Below, one piece after another: positions 33,350 through 46,285 of a DNA stretch of 64,000 bases. Position numbers and translations under genes: made by a program. The DNA comes from Porites lobata (lineage: Eukaryota; Cnidaria; Anthozoa; Scleractinia; Poritidae). The notes under the pieces were generated by a model. That model was given only the letters and a program-made list of their open reading frames with translations. It had not been told where the DNA came from and searched no databases. The DNA lies in NCBI GenBank assembly GCA_942486035.1, contig CALNXK010000392.1, positions 62,001 through 126,000 of the forward strand. The letters run 5' to 3'. Within the stretch, counting starts at the first letter, position 1. Every line of letters begins with the position of its first letter.

Positions 33350-34965
33350 GCGGAATGGGAGCCAAAGCGGACATGTACTCCTCAGTTCATTCGAAGGCGG
33401 ACGGTCACTGAGACCAGGCTCATCTTGGCTCGATGAGTAGCCGAGGGTTGCGTCAAAAAAGCCAAAAGGAAGTCCTGGCCTGGGAGGACAGACCGGCCCC
33501 ACAATGTTCGTATTAACTGTTAATCCTTTCTAGTAAAAGCCCGATTTAACCTTGTGTTCATATTCTATACACTAACTGATCATGGTATCGATCAAATCCG
33601 ATTTGTTTGATAATAATCATCAGTGATATATCCTGAATTTGCTACCTGACTGGCTTGAGAAGCTAATTTTACCCCCAAACATGCAGCTTATGCTGCAAAA
33701 AAGTCCCGTACTTGAAGTCGGAATTTAAATCATGAAGAACAATTATAAATAGCCCATGGAGTAGATTACTTCAAAACCTTTCTTTAAACAGATTTTAACA
33801 AATGCTAAAGAAAGGAAATAACGTTGTTCGTTTTTTAGTACAGATTACACACTCTCGTGAACCTGTAGTCTGGCTTAGTAAAACTTTGGCGGATAAAACT
33901 CAACCTTGGAAGTTAACCACTAAGGGATGCTCGTGTGAAATATCAACTAAGGAACCCTTACTGAAAGGGAACTTTCACTATATCCAGCATCATGCTTTTC
34001 GGAGAAAATTCGTAGTTTGTTCTGTCTGGAGTCCATGATCTGGAGAGAGCAACTTCTATGCATTCGTCGTTTTCACTACTTACTTTAGGAACGATTTTGA
34101 CGCAGATCTTCAATATCATTGAAGAACCATACAAAAGTAAGGAAAACCTTTAGACTTTAAAATGGTATTTCTGATATTTTAAAGACGTTTTTATTTATAA
34201 TCACCATTAATTCATGCCAACTAGTTAACGACAAGCGAGCGTGCGCGAGAAAAATACTTCAGATATACTTTCCTTTATTTCCTGCTCTGAGCAAAATACG
34301 CGGTAGACATCTCATGATATCTGGTTGTCTGCACAGGTCAAATTCCTTACTTAAAAAGTGTTCTACAGTTATTTTGCCATGTAATAATTATTCACTTATT
34401 GTAGCCCTAGTGCAGATTAGACAACGCCTGATATCCTGTTGCACGCGATGTCCTCGACAGTTCTCGAGTAAAGGTTTTATCCGTCGGGCCTAAAACCAAC
34501 TTTCCACGACTTTTCTTGTAATTCCTGACACTGATTGTTTCGCATGATTTTAAGCAGTTAGAAGTTAGGAGAAAACAGATGACATGAAGGAAGTTGATAT
34601 TTATACTAATGAGGGGAGTAAGATAGGAGGATAAAGAGGAAAAAGTCATTTTTGGCCATATGTGCATGATTAGAATAAACATTATTGCCGGAAATTAAAA
34701 TCTTTCCTGGTTACTTAACAACTGATATATATCACCCCATTGCTTTTCATGATAGCCTGAGAGTATGTTACTATCATTTTCAAAGGTTACAGCCTAACAA
34801 ATTTTATGAAACAGGATCTGTTCATTAAGAAGCAATTTGAAATGGTAAAAATTGTGTACAGTATTGTTCAGTAGTAGAGATTTTAATTTTGGTCTAGGTG
34901 GCGAGCCTTCAGGCACAAGATCCCCTTAAACTTTCGTTGCAAAATTTGTCTCTATTTTCTAAAGC

Positions 34966-35231
34966 CCAGGGGGGGGGTCCGCATATGAAAGGGGTGGGGA
35001 TGCTCGTCCTCTCGCTTAGGGGTGTAAATTGCGGATTTTGATCTCACTTAGGGTGTTCTGGGCAAAACGCCATCATATTTAGCCATGAAGGTCTCGTTTA
35101 GGGCGACGTGAAAAAATGTAAAAAGATATATAACAAAAAAAAGCTTGGGCCCAGATCGGTCTACTTTAGGGGTTTAATTCAAAATTTCCGACGAGCATCC
35201 CCACCCCTTTCATATGCGGAGTCCCCCCGGG
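34966..35231. mobile_element. hAT-like MITE inside segmental duplicate 2
   Basis: Inverted ends with GTCCGCATATGAAAGGGGTG and its complement, flanked by the perfect 8-bp duplication TCTAAAGC (34958-34965 and 35232-35239). 266 bp, non-coding. The related segment at 7880-10720 lacks it. Confidence 0.8.
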
Positions 35232-36984
35232 TCTAAAGCACACCAGTTGTAGCATGCGTGGCAGCCGTATTAGAAATATGCATGAGGTGCGAGATAAGCG
35301 ATGCGCGCGGGGGGGTTCCTACTACCTCGCCGCCCGTTGCCGCCCTAAATCTTTTATGCGCCTGCTACGCAAGTTTGCACATACTGAGAGCCTGCTGCAA
35401 ATACATCGAGAGATTATTAATGAAGGAAGAGAGTGGATGAAGAAAGGGGAGAAGCGTTTGGTAGAAGCGAGCTGGGGCTTTTGTGAATGAAGGTCCACGC
35501 AATAGCTGTCGACGTGAGGCCCTAAGCTATGTGCCACGAGGCACCAGGAGGATAGGTCAGTGACCACCCTCGACGCTAAGTAGAAATCGTGCATTGTACC
35601 AACTTTAGATGGGTGAATGATTCGGCTTGCGCACAAGGTCAAATTAGCTCGGCGATAAAGAAAAAGCATTAATCACGACGCATTAGATTTATGCGGCGTG
35701 CAAGATTTTGTCTCTGAAGCTGCTCCATAATAAAAGGATTGTACGAACGGAACTTAATAAAACAGAGGATAATGCAAAGAGGCTGGAAACGATAGTTGAA
35801 CGTAATAAAAGTATGCAGTGATAACGGTCACATGGTGAAAATAGCTGATCCTTACAGTAACGGAAATTAAATTATGCTAGTGATTTACTTAAACGCTCTT
35901 CACTTGGCTCCTTATCATTTGGTTTAAGGAAGCGAGCCAGACAAAGCCGCTGTAGAAAGATCTTGACCTAAAAACACCACACTGGTAGAGAATGATGAAA
36001 GGTCATTTCTCGACATTTCTGTTGTTAATTGATTCATCCCCGAGAATCATTTTGATAAAAGGCTTAATAGATTGCAAGCCCTGGGCAAAATGAATTAAAG
36101 CCTTTAATCCAGTTTTCATAAATTGATTTGTTACATCGGACATGCAGGTTCAGCTTAATCTGGAATCTGACAGGGACCACTTAACCGCTGCTCGTGCTGC
36201 TGCATGTTTGGGAAATATTTGGAAAACTCAAGAGAAAAATGGTTTGATTAATTGTCATAATCACTGTGTTAAATGTGTTTATATTGTTGTAGGGATGTAC
36301 TTGCTATCCATATGTACCGAGCAAAGATTTGAAGAGGCGGATTATTGAACAGCCCTCCTCAAAAAATAACGCCTTTATGCACCCGAAAGTCTTCATTTTC
36401 TGATAGTCTAATCATATATAGCCTGTACCCAGACGATGTTTTATTTTTCTCTTCGTTCTTTCGGAAAACATCGGCGAACGCACGAGCTAGCCCGGAACGC
36501 GAGAAAGAAAATTAAATTAGTTAAATTTCTTCTTCCTCACCCATACCTGCTTGCCTTGCGGCATAAATCCCCCGCGGTTTATTTTTTATCACGCGCGTGA
36601 GCAGGCTAAATCATTTAGAAATTGGCAAAGATTTAGAAAGTACCACTTTGAGTGCATCCACTCGTTTCATTAACTGCTTTAGCAATCTCTTCCCAGTTTT
36701 ATCTAGCCCACCACGCCTTGCAAAACAGCTTCATGAGACGAGAATGATGATAATATGATGGTGATTTTTCGAAAAAAACGAAAAGTAAAAAGCCTTTTTC
36801 AATTATTTTACGTCGGTGGCTCGAGGTAGGCTAATCTGAACCTTGAACAAATCTGAGCCCAACCTGCGCTCATTTTACCCCCCCTCCCCATCTCTCCATC
36901 AGTGCTCCTTTTTACGGGTGTTTAAAGCTACTTAAAGCTACACGTCAGCAGGGCTCCTGACGTCAGAAACGAGACAAGTCGAAA

Positions 36985-37085
36985 GAAGGATCCAAGTTCC
37001 ATCTGGGAATCGAACTCGCGGTATCTCTCACACAAGAAACGTGCCTGTCTGAATAACACGCTTGCACGTAACTTTTCATACGAAA
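36985..37085 (-). repeat. Possible tRNA-derived SINE fragment
   Basis: On the minus strand GAGTTCGATTCCC looks like a Pol III B box, with TTATTCAGACAGG an A-box-like sequence about 30 nt upstream. The T stem does not pair, so this is not a functional tRNA gene. Confidence 0.35.
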
Positions 37086-38428
37086 CAGGCAATGGCACCG
37101 AAATGATTATCTCTTCATCATCAAGGTAAGAATCTGTACTTCTATACAAGCAGAATGACTCCTTGAACGGTCTCCAAATCGCTAGACTAAATTGACTAGC
37201 GTTAAAACACTGACTCGGCTAAAGTAAAGGAAGAGCGCCTCGCGATCGGAAAAAAGGTTTCTCTACTAACCGACAATTAAGCCAAGATTACGATGAACTG
37301 ACTGACTTCAGAAGTCAAGTCCTGGATGTGACTAAGGGGAAAAAGAGCTTGTCGGGATCAACTTATACCCGTGACTGATTGATGCCCACCTAGCAGTCAT
37401 TTTGAGTTATTTCTGAGGAGGAGAAGAAGAATGTAATAATGAATCTAGACCAGTTTAGTTTGAATATGGCCCTTCCGAGATTCGAAAACGATTCGAAAAC
37501 TCTGCTTGGACGACTGAACTGCTTTGATATGTACCTACGTTTTTACAAGCATGGTAGATGCATGTATGTTCCGACCCCATTTGTTTGCGATTTTGCATGT
37601 TTATTTTGTTCGGTTGAACTTTCAGTTTCTGTCTTTCACTGGACCGGAGTAGTAATGAGATGCCAGCCGTATGGTTGCATTTGACATGCTTTGTGTTCTT
37701 ATTGTGATGTTCTCGCATGTTAAAAGATAGTCTTGATTCTGATAAAGCCTTTTTCCTGATATAGGATCCGGCCACGGTCGATGATAAAAAAGTTCAACGA
37801 AAGCAACGATTATATTATAACTGCAAGACAACTCTTCAACGAATCGTAGCGGTCGCTGAGATATAGACTTAAGTTGTAACCGAAGTCTAAAAAGCTGCGG
37901 TCGCCGACTACAGTTCAGATCAACTCAGATCGCTACTATCTTCAGCGATCAGCGCCATCAGAATGAAACCATTGCGCCCAATCCGGATGACAACTATCAA
38001 GTTAGCATTTTATATACTGGCTGGAAATGACAAAAATGTACCGTTTGTTTGACTATAATTGTTTTCGGGACGTAAAACACAAACCAATAGATTTAAGTCC
38101 CTCTGATCGAATTAAAACTGCCCGGCAAATCGGTGAAAGAAAGATTTTGAAAGTTTTAAATCCTGCCGGTTCACGTAATCGACAAACCATTTATTCATTG
38201 CCTCGGTTTTTGGCTTCATTGATATTGTTTCAAAAATTCTTTAAAACATTAAAGCACAATTCCCACAACTTATTAATAGTGCCTTTTGTTTTAACAAACA
38301 ATAACTATGCAAATCAGAAAACAACTTGTCTGTTAAGTTTCCGATCACACGTATCCTGCTTGTTTTGGGAAACTGAGAATAAACTGTGGAAGGTCTCTGG
38401 ACAGACACTCTCGGTAAGTGACACCTTA

Positions 38429-38655
38429 TTAGGGAGCTTAAGCAGCAACGTTTTTGAGCGACGCACGTCAACCGGAAGTGAGCCTTTTTCTCTTTTAGTA
38501 AGCCTTTACGCTACCGTATTTGTATTGCCAAGTGTCTTAATTCTTAAAGAGACGATCTGCTCAAAAATTTGTTCAAAATCACGACTCAAGTGTGCAAAAA
38601 GTCCATTTCCGGTTCACGTGCGTCGCTCAAAAACGTCGCTCCTTAAGCTCTCTAA
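38429..38655. mobile_element. Foldback MITE
   Basis: Inverted arms of about 55 bp: TTAGGGAGCTTAAGCAGCAA, then CGTTTTTGAGCGACGCACGT and CCGGAAGTG, mirrored at 38600-38655. Non-coding. Confidence 0.75.
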
Positions 38656-39944
38656 TAGCGCGCTACTTACGGCGCCTTCACAAAATCCCGTTTCAACTCC
38701 CAAACAAACTCTGTATTTTCACATTTCCGTTAACGTTAGGGTGTCCGCTTAAGAGAGCTTTCGCTGTACTTTCCTTTATCAAAAAATTCTTGTCCAAACT
38801 GGCATTGCGAAATCGTTTTGTCCACCCATTCACAGTAAAAAAACGGCCAAATTTTCTCATTCTTATTGGTTGAAGGAAACTTTTATTATTTGTAATTTTG
38901 CGCTATAAATCTGATTCTCCTTTTAACATAATAAATGTATACCCCATCCTCGAGAGTATTTAAAATTAAACTAATATCGTATTGTTTGCAAATTAAAAAC
39001 TAGATATATGACAACAATGGTAACTATTAAAATCCTATTTACAATTAATTCGCTTGGAAAAAAAAAAGAAAAAAAAAACTATTCATTCAAAATTAAACTG
39101 CTTGGTAGTCAAAGTTGTCTTACCCATCCCGCCAAGAACTCTCATCCAACTCTAACCCAAAGTCTGATTTCTGAACTTAGTCAGCTCATTCTAATACTGG
39201 ATTAAGGTAAACCTTCTTCACTTTTAAAACTGGGTGAAAGCTTAAAGTTTGGTCAAATGCTTAGTCGCAACATTTGTTGGGAGCCGATGACTACCGTACG
39301 AGGGATCATTTCACATATAAAAGCATAAATTGTGACCGTGCTTTTGTTTCAGTTTGCCTTGCCCTAAAAAGTTGATGACCAATGTAGTATTCGCTACACA
39401 AGGGGTGCCTTCCATTTACCAAGAAATTCCGGTTGGGATGCTATTTAAACTTTTTTCTCCTGTCTCTACTTCACAAGACGCGGGTAGCCATGCGATTTCC
39501 CGCCAAAAATACCTCGAGTTGCCTGTGGTGCAGACGGGCGGGCGGGTGGACGAAAGGACGTATGGTCAGGTGACTAAAAGTCACTTCCAAAATTTCTCGG
39601 ATGCATGGATAACCAATTTTTCTTGTCTTGGATCTTCGCTGGACACCTCCGCTTTGTGCTCAGCAACTTTTGAGCATCTTATGGCTTTTGGACCTAATTT
39701 TTGCCATTGTAGCAACCTTGAGCAACTTTTAACTTTCTGAGCAATTTTTGAGCAAAATATAGGTTCAGAGAACATATAATCCACGAAAAAGTTAACGATT
39801 TCATTAGAAACTTCAATTCATGCGAATTTCTAAATGTTCGTAGAACTTAGAACTTAGAATAAATACTCCCAAAAAATATAGAGATTCCTTTAATATTGGG
39901 AGGGTACCGGTCAGCGGTTACAGCCTGTGCAGATGTGAAAGCAC
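38656..39944. other. Spacer without recognised genes
   Basis: A 128-codon plus-strand open frame at 39354-39740 contains low-complexity GGGCGGGCGGG-type sequence and no known domain. Nothing else is recognised. Confidence 0.35.
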
Positions 39945-40500
39945 CTTAAGTCTCGGATCTAATGGCAGGCAAAGTAGACTGCTTAAAAGAGCTTAATATC
40001 GAAGATGACGTTACTCCATAAGGGAGCAGATTCCAGACTTTAATAACCCTTGGGAAAAATGAATAATTGAAAACTGAGACATTTGCCTGTAATTGGCAAT
40101 AGGTAAGTTGGTGAGATCTAGTAGACCTGATTTTGTCGGTAGATTTAACTGGACTGGGAGTTTGACAGTTTACTAAATTATTATGAAATTTATAAAAGCA
40201 CTGATTGATTGAACAAACGCCTGTGTTCGAGAGTATCCCAGCCTAAGGACTTAACTAGGATAGACGTACTTGTTGCAATGTTATAATCGTTCCATACAAA
40301 GCGAGCCGCATTATTCTAAATTTGCTCAAGGCGCTTTATGTCAGTGTCAGTGTAAGGATTCCACGAACAGGATGCATATTCAAGCGCAGGTCTAACCAGT
40401 GTCGTATAAGCTCTCTCTTTAACCTCTGCGCTGCATGGTTTCAGTCACGATCTTCTAATAAGACCAAGGGTCTTATTTGCCTTTGCAGCTATCTTAGAGA
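39945..40500 (-). pseudogene. LINE reverse transcriptase C-terminal relic
   Basis: On the minus strand the sequence reads NKTLGLIRRS, stop (40445-40447), LKPCSAEVKERAYTTLVRPA, LEYASCSWNPY, and later NNAARFVWNDY and LGWDTLEHRRLFNQ. These are the hallmark thumb and post-RT motifs of non-LTR retrotransposons (CR1/Jockey-like). The frame stays open for roughly 100 codons after the stop, then shifts near 40150. The catalytic palm and endonuclease are missing, as in typical 5'-truncated copies. Clade within LINEs is uncertain. Confidence 0.75.
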
Positions 40501-41816
40501 TGAGTCAGCCTTTTGAACGCCGATTATCTTTAACTTGACAACGTTTTGAAGGCCTAAAGAAGCATTTAAAAGTGCTTAAGAGGCTTGAAACGCAGTCAGC
40601 AGATAAATAAACAAGGTAAGTTAAAGAGGAATTTCGGTCAGCATTTCGCTGAGTAAAGATAATGTTGTTCAGGAATCTCATTGTGAGCTTGGGCTACCTG
40701 TGGTTAGACTTAAGAATATTATTTGCGAGCAACTCTTTAAAGCTGTGTTTCAAGCTATTTTTCTTAGCCGGTGTTAGCAATTGTTGTGAAGAACGAAAAA
40801 AAAGCTTTCTTAAAAATTAACTTTTATATCAAAATATCAACAAATTTAGAGGGCAATTTTTTAAATTCAGGTAGCAACTGCTTGGATATTTGGCAATTTT
40901 TTAGAAACTTTTTGGCTTTCCAGAGAGCAAGTTTTCAGCATTTTACGAGCACAATCGGGACAGCCTTACCCTGCGAGCAGTGGTTTCTCCAGGCCGGACG
41001 CTGCGCTACGAAGGAAGAGAAACCACCTCGAGCAACCGTTTGCTTTTCGATCGAGCATGCGCGTCCACGTGACATCACTTTCTCTTGTTTTGCAAGAAAC
41101 ATCAGCAAAACAACAACTTTGCACGTACTTCACAATTTTTTGTTCATTTCTTTCCGTTTTTACAAGACTAAGACGTAAAAAAAATGTCTAATTTTGCTTT
41201 TTTTATGGAAAACGTAAATAAGTAAGGCGAGATTTTATTCTCTTTCGAGTCTGGATATGGTCCTTAGGAATTCAACTCCAAGTTTTGTTCGCCCACATTT
41301 GACAAAGTTAGTGAGTAGGAATAATCTCGATAAAGACTGAAAGAGGGCAAATTCACAGCGGGCTCGCGTTAAGGCAGCAGTTGTAAGCTCAAGCAAATGC
41401 GCGATTAAAATAACTTGCTTTCCAACAGGTTTTTACCTGTTCAAAGTTAATTTATTCGTCCATGGCGCTGGACGGCGGCTTGGTCAAAGAAGCAAACAAT
41501 TGCTCGCAGTGGTTTTTCTCCCTTCATAGCGTAGCGTAGGACAGCTTATTGTAGCTCCGCTATAATCGTCATTGCGCTATTTTTGGCCTCCTGTCTTCCT
41601 CAGCACCAACACCTCTCCGACGTTGCTGTGCTGCCAGGCCTTATTCCTAATGACGCACAGACCACAGACCGACATCTTTGTCATCCTTTGCATTGGCTTT
41701 CAAGAAGCGCTGTCTTTACTTGTTTACTGGAATTTGTGGTCCATGGATGCACAGGTTTGCTTTTTGAAAGTTTTATTCAAAACCTGAATGGATTTCTTCT
41801 TTGAAATCAGCACTGA
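40501..41816. other. Spacer without recognised genes
   Basis: Contains open frames of 70-135 codons without recognised domains. The stretch near 40960-41090 looks like a dispersed repeat (GGTTTCTC and its complement at 40983 and 41020), but its ends are unclear. Confidence 0.35.
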
Positions 41817-44800
41817 GATCACTTCGGACGGACGTTCGAAAACACTGATCACTTTCCGGTTGATTAACCTTTTCGATTGGTCAGTACCCTGCTAGCAGAG
41901 TCGCTTCGATCTTTCGACTTATCTAGGAAGATCGAAGGAGACTCTGTTCGCAAGGTAATTGATCAGATCCTCGGCTCTTAGCTTCTCTCTTGCATGGCTT
42001 TTAGCGATTACGAAGTCGTTCGCGTGACTAATGCCTGTCGCAAAGTTGGTTTATTTATGTTTCTCAGGCCTGGGGCGTAAACAAAGTAACTACGCGACAG
42101 ACTAGCCATGCGAACGACTTCGTTAATAAAAACGCTAAAAGCCATGCAAGAGAGAAACCTCTGCTCACAGGGTATCGTCGCTTTAGCTCTTTGTTCCACT
42201 GGATTTGTCATCTATAACATGGCTCTGAAATTGCCAAAGAACGTCTGTGTGAGAGGCTAGCTTTTAAGGGACAGGTTCACGGTTCAGCGCATGCTCATTT
42301 ACCAAAATTTAATTTAATTTAATTTATTCCATTTTCACTGCAAAAAAGAAAACTTAGCTAAATTACATAAGAAAACAATTAACTACGTACTAGAAAAAAA
42401 AAATTATTGTAGTGGGGAAGGACTAGAAGGGAACATACGAACCATTCGAGCTAGTCCACCCAGTCGTCAATGTGGATGGGATAACATGCCGAGCATTATT
42501 AGCAAGGGGCGCTGGTAGTGCGTATGCCTCAGCAGCACTAATCAAGCACCTTGGAAAACAACCATCAAGAACAGAGCATAAGAGAATAGAGATGATGATG
42601 TGTTCAACCACCCAGAAAATAGAGCAGTATGACATGAAAATTTCAAATACATGTCCTCGAGGGAAGTTTGAGATGAAAACAACAGTGAGCAAGGTGGACA
42701 AGGGTGTTCTGCTGTCAATTCCAAATCCTCAGTACAATGATAAGATCAAGATGTTTCCGCACCCCGCTGGTGTGACCATGGATGATGAAGATACGAAGCC
42801 GGAACTGCCCATGCATTTAATACTGGGAGCTAGTGAATAATCAAGACACAAACCAAGCCGAAGAGTGGAAAAGCCGGTGAACCGGAAGATCGAAGGAGAC
42901 TCTGTTCGGAGGGTAATTGATCAGATCCTCGGCTCTTACCTTCTCTCTTGCATGGCTTTTAGTGTTTACGAAGTCGTTCGTGTGACTAATGCCTGTCGCA
43001 AAGTTGGTTTATTTACGTTTCTCAGGCCTGCGGGCGTAAACAAAGTAACTACGCGACAGACTAGCCATGCGAACGACTTCGTTAATAAAAACGCTAAAAG
43101 CCATGCAAGAAAGAAACCTCTGCTCGCAGGGTATCATCGCTTTAGCTCTTTGTTCCATTGGATTTGTCATCTATAACATGGCTCTGAAATTGCCAAAGAA
43201 CATCTTTGTGAGAGGCTAGCTTTAAAAGGCCAGGTTCATGGTTCAGCGCATGCTCATTTACCAAAATGCTGTTTCTCTGCCGGGACATGCTGTATCGTCT
43301 ATGCAAGCAATATGTTGTCAAAGAACCAATCTGCACACTCCTTGGCAGTCACTTGCACTTGATCAACTTAAATATTTGCAAATAGCTGTATATTAATCAA
43401 CCATGGAATAAAACCTTCGGGTCAACAATAATGTTGGTAAGTGTTGGCATAATCTACTAATTTTTTCTGCGATTTTAGTACTCCTCCATCTTACTTCAGG
43501 TTACTCTGAAATACACTTCTACTGGGAAATACACTCTAAGAACTCTGAGATACATGTGAGTGGGATTATTAACTGATAGAATTAATAATAAATTGGAAAA
43601 TAGTAATTTAATTAATGAGCATGCGCTTAACCGTGAAGCTGTCCCTTTAATGTGGCTATAAAACTTAAGTCATTTGTATTTCATCTTTCATCATGTTCTG
43701 AAATGTTTTCATTTTTGTTTACTTTGTCAGAATGAAACGAAACTTGCTCCACTGGATTGGATTTTGGTTTTTCTAAAGCACTGAGAAGTCCTTATAGGTC
43801 GCTGTTCATGGTACTGTCTGTATTTTTGTACGTACTTAATGACTGCATATAGCGAAAATATTGTTAATGAGAGTACACATATGTTGTGGTTCAATTCAGT
43901 TTAATCCTTAATTAAAATTTTTTATTTTCTACTAGTTTTGAGTATGATAAGGTTCAGATAAGTTTGAAATAAAGCAAATTAGAAAATAATACCACCATAA
44001 GTACACAAGGCTGTCCTCTAGGAAAACTGAAAGAAGCCCAGTTCTCTGAACCTGTGAAAGTCAGAGTGCCCAACATATCACTCCTATGAAAAAACCAGGA
44101 TTTCTGCAGTCACCTAGCCTGCATTGCGGCTGGCCCACACATTGTCTAGACCATTGGTATATTCTGTCTGCGAATTAGTGCACAAAAGTTCATTGTGTGA
44201 TTCCAGAAAATATCCATACCCCACCCACAGATGGTTCTTCTGATTAGACCCCCCCCCCCTTGGAATTTCTGTTCCAGAGGGGTCATGTATACCCCCCCCC
44301 CCCCCCCCCCAGGAATTTTCTATTTTCCTTTTCATGGTCTTAATTTGCCGTATTTAGAGATAATCGACCGAGCACCGCTTAAAATTAACTGTTGTCATGT
44401 TAAGACACAATTTTTTATAATCTTTGACCTATTAATTGTAATCTTTTTACAAGGCAATATGTATTTCTTACGCAGGTAGAGCACGCTTGATAGACTATGA
44501 GCAGTCTCTCTTTACACAAAAACAGAGATAAATAAGTTTATGTCATCTCAAGAAAACATTTAGAACATAACTTTAAATTTGAATTATTCATTGAAATAAA
44601 ACTATGTGAACATTTTCAATTTTCAAACGAATTTATACTTGCAGACAAAGTTAGACAAAGTTGATTTCTGGTACTGTAATTAAGTTTTACTATGTACACA
44701 TCTTGTCTCAGTTTCATCTCAAATGTAACATTTTCAGCATAACTTCAAAGTTAACTATTGATTTAACATTAAACTATGTGAAGATATTCAACTTTCAAAA

Positions 44801-46285
44801 CGGATCTACCAGAAAACTAACTTACAAACAAAGTTTATTGTTAAATGTTTGGCCTTGGGTCCTATTGTCACCACAAAGTTGATCTCTCGATGTTTGTAGT
44901 TAAGTTTAACTTTGAATGAATTACACTTGCAGTTAAACAAATTTCAGGAATTATTATCTGCGTTATAAAAATATGCAAACATTCATTTTGTGTCCTGTAT
45001 TTGCATCGATTCATGTTCAGAAATGAACATCAGTGAAACATGATCTATTTCGCTGCCCAACACGTGATCGAAAGTCTCCTCCTAAAAGAAGAAACAGATC
45101 GTTAATATTTTCTGGCAAATGTTGAATTGGCGAGAAGTCTGTTGGACAAACAGCTTGCCTTCAATGGTAGTCTATTAGAAGTCAATAATAAGATACAGCA
45201 GAGGTCTCATTTGGGTCATCACGCAACGCTCTGTTGCGATGAGCTCACTGAATGTCAACTGAAATTTGCATAAAGTTGTTTACACAAGCTCGAGAATATA
45301 ATGCCAAGATAGATGACATTTGTTCTCGATTAGCCTAAGTTTTTTTCAGACTACCTGCAGTCGAGTCTGCAATCTAGATACATGTTCGACATAAAGAAAT
45401 TATTATTAATCAATGCGCTGAAATTTATTCCTGGAGAAGCAAGGGACCTGTTGAGAATTGCACCGAGAATTGCGATCGATTTGCCTGAAGGACGATATTT
45501 ATTTAAAGACTTTGTCTTAGTCAAACGTTAGATGGACTGACTGTTAGCTGTTTAGAATCAACCGTTAGATCGTAACAGCAATCCGTTAGAACATTAGAAC
45601 AAATTGTTAGAGCATGTTGACAAATCGGGTATCCGGTCATTTTGTTCCATCGTCAGATAGTTCCAAGTCAGATCGTTCCAATCAATAGTCAGATTGGTCC
45701 ACAAAATAGTCAGTTCGTTCACAAAAAAGTCAGTTCGTTCCACATATGAAAAGTCAAGTAAATTTTTCTAAATTTATCGAGAAGAAAAACGTTTCGTTCA
45801 TACCACAAGCTGATAAAAATTAATAATAATCGATCCAAAGTCGAACTCCCAGCAAAGAAGACGATGTTTGAGACAAACATCTCGAAGTTTTTTTTCTTGA
45901 AAGGGCATCTACTTCTAAGTTTTGTTGTGCTAAAAATCAAAATAATCCACATATACTTACAGTGTAAGTGTGTCTCGTATGATCGATTGCATCGTTTACA
46001 ACCCTGTGGAAAATTATTCTTGTGGGCACCCCCAGTACCCTTCAGAAATTTCTACCCTTTAGCCCCACCCCCCCCCCCCCCCCCCCCTAGGATTCTGATA
46101 TCTAGCAGAGTCGCCAGGATATATGTGATCATTTCTGATTGGTGGGTTTCTTTAACACGCGTCACGATTGGTCCAATTTTTATGTGTGTGTGATGGTTGG
46201 GCGCAGGTTAGACATGTCAAAATTCACAGAAGGAGGCTGTCAAAGGGTGCTCAAAGTAAACAGTGAAAGAGCAGTTCAAACTGGA
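41817..46285 (+). repeat. Tandem duplication, unit X (4.5 kb)
   Basis: Collinear with unit Y immediately downstream. X has two blocks that Y lacks (about 43638-44195 and 45340-46006). Each unit contains two direct copies of a block of about 390 bp (near 41930-42296 and 42890-43264 in X) with an internal hairpin (GCATGGCTTTTAG ... CTAAAAGCCATGC), flanking a BEL/Pao protease relic. C-runs occur near 44290 and 46070. Confidence 0.85.
42427..42840 (+). pseudogene. BEL/Pao retrotransposon protease relic (DUF1758-like), copy X
   Basis: An open frame of about 137 codons reads VDGITCRALLARGAGSAYAS, then RTEHKRIEMMMCSTTQKIE, and ends DTKPELPMHLILGASE. This matches the aspartic protease region of BEL/Pao Pol. 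The family's catalytic motif DTGAG reads ARGAG here, so the Asp is gone. No RT, RNase H or integrase follows. It sits between two direct copies of a 390-bp block. Confidence 0.7.

Larger units (their letters stand above)
34210..38310. repeat. Diverged segmental duplicate 2 (partner 7880-10720)
   Basis: Collinear blocks match the first copy, with extra inserts including the MITE at 34966-35231 and a tRNA-like short element near 36990-37080. The 3' block (about 37700-38310) matches 10030-10700. No intact gene is seen. Confidence 0.7.

Noticed and set aside
36985..37085. tRNA gene on the minus strand
   Set aside because: Only an A/B-box-like pattern. The T stem and acceptor stem do not pair, so it is listed as a possible SINE fragment.
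38027..38752. 241-codon open frame on the plus strand
   Set aside because: It runs through a foldback MITE (38429-38655) and through a block shared with 10425-10720 whose frame is not conserved. No domain is recognisable.
42472..42840. Intact host gene of 122 codons
   Set aside because: It matches the BEL/Pao protease region, lacks the catalytic Asp and is frameshifted in the tandem copy.
41900..43264. Short LTR retrotransposon with 390-bp LTRs around the protease relic
   Set aside because: No primer-binding site, polypurine tract or target duplication could be seen, and the repeated block has a strong internal palindrome.
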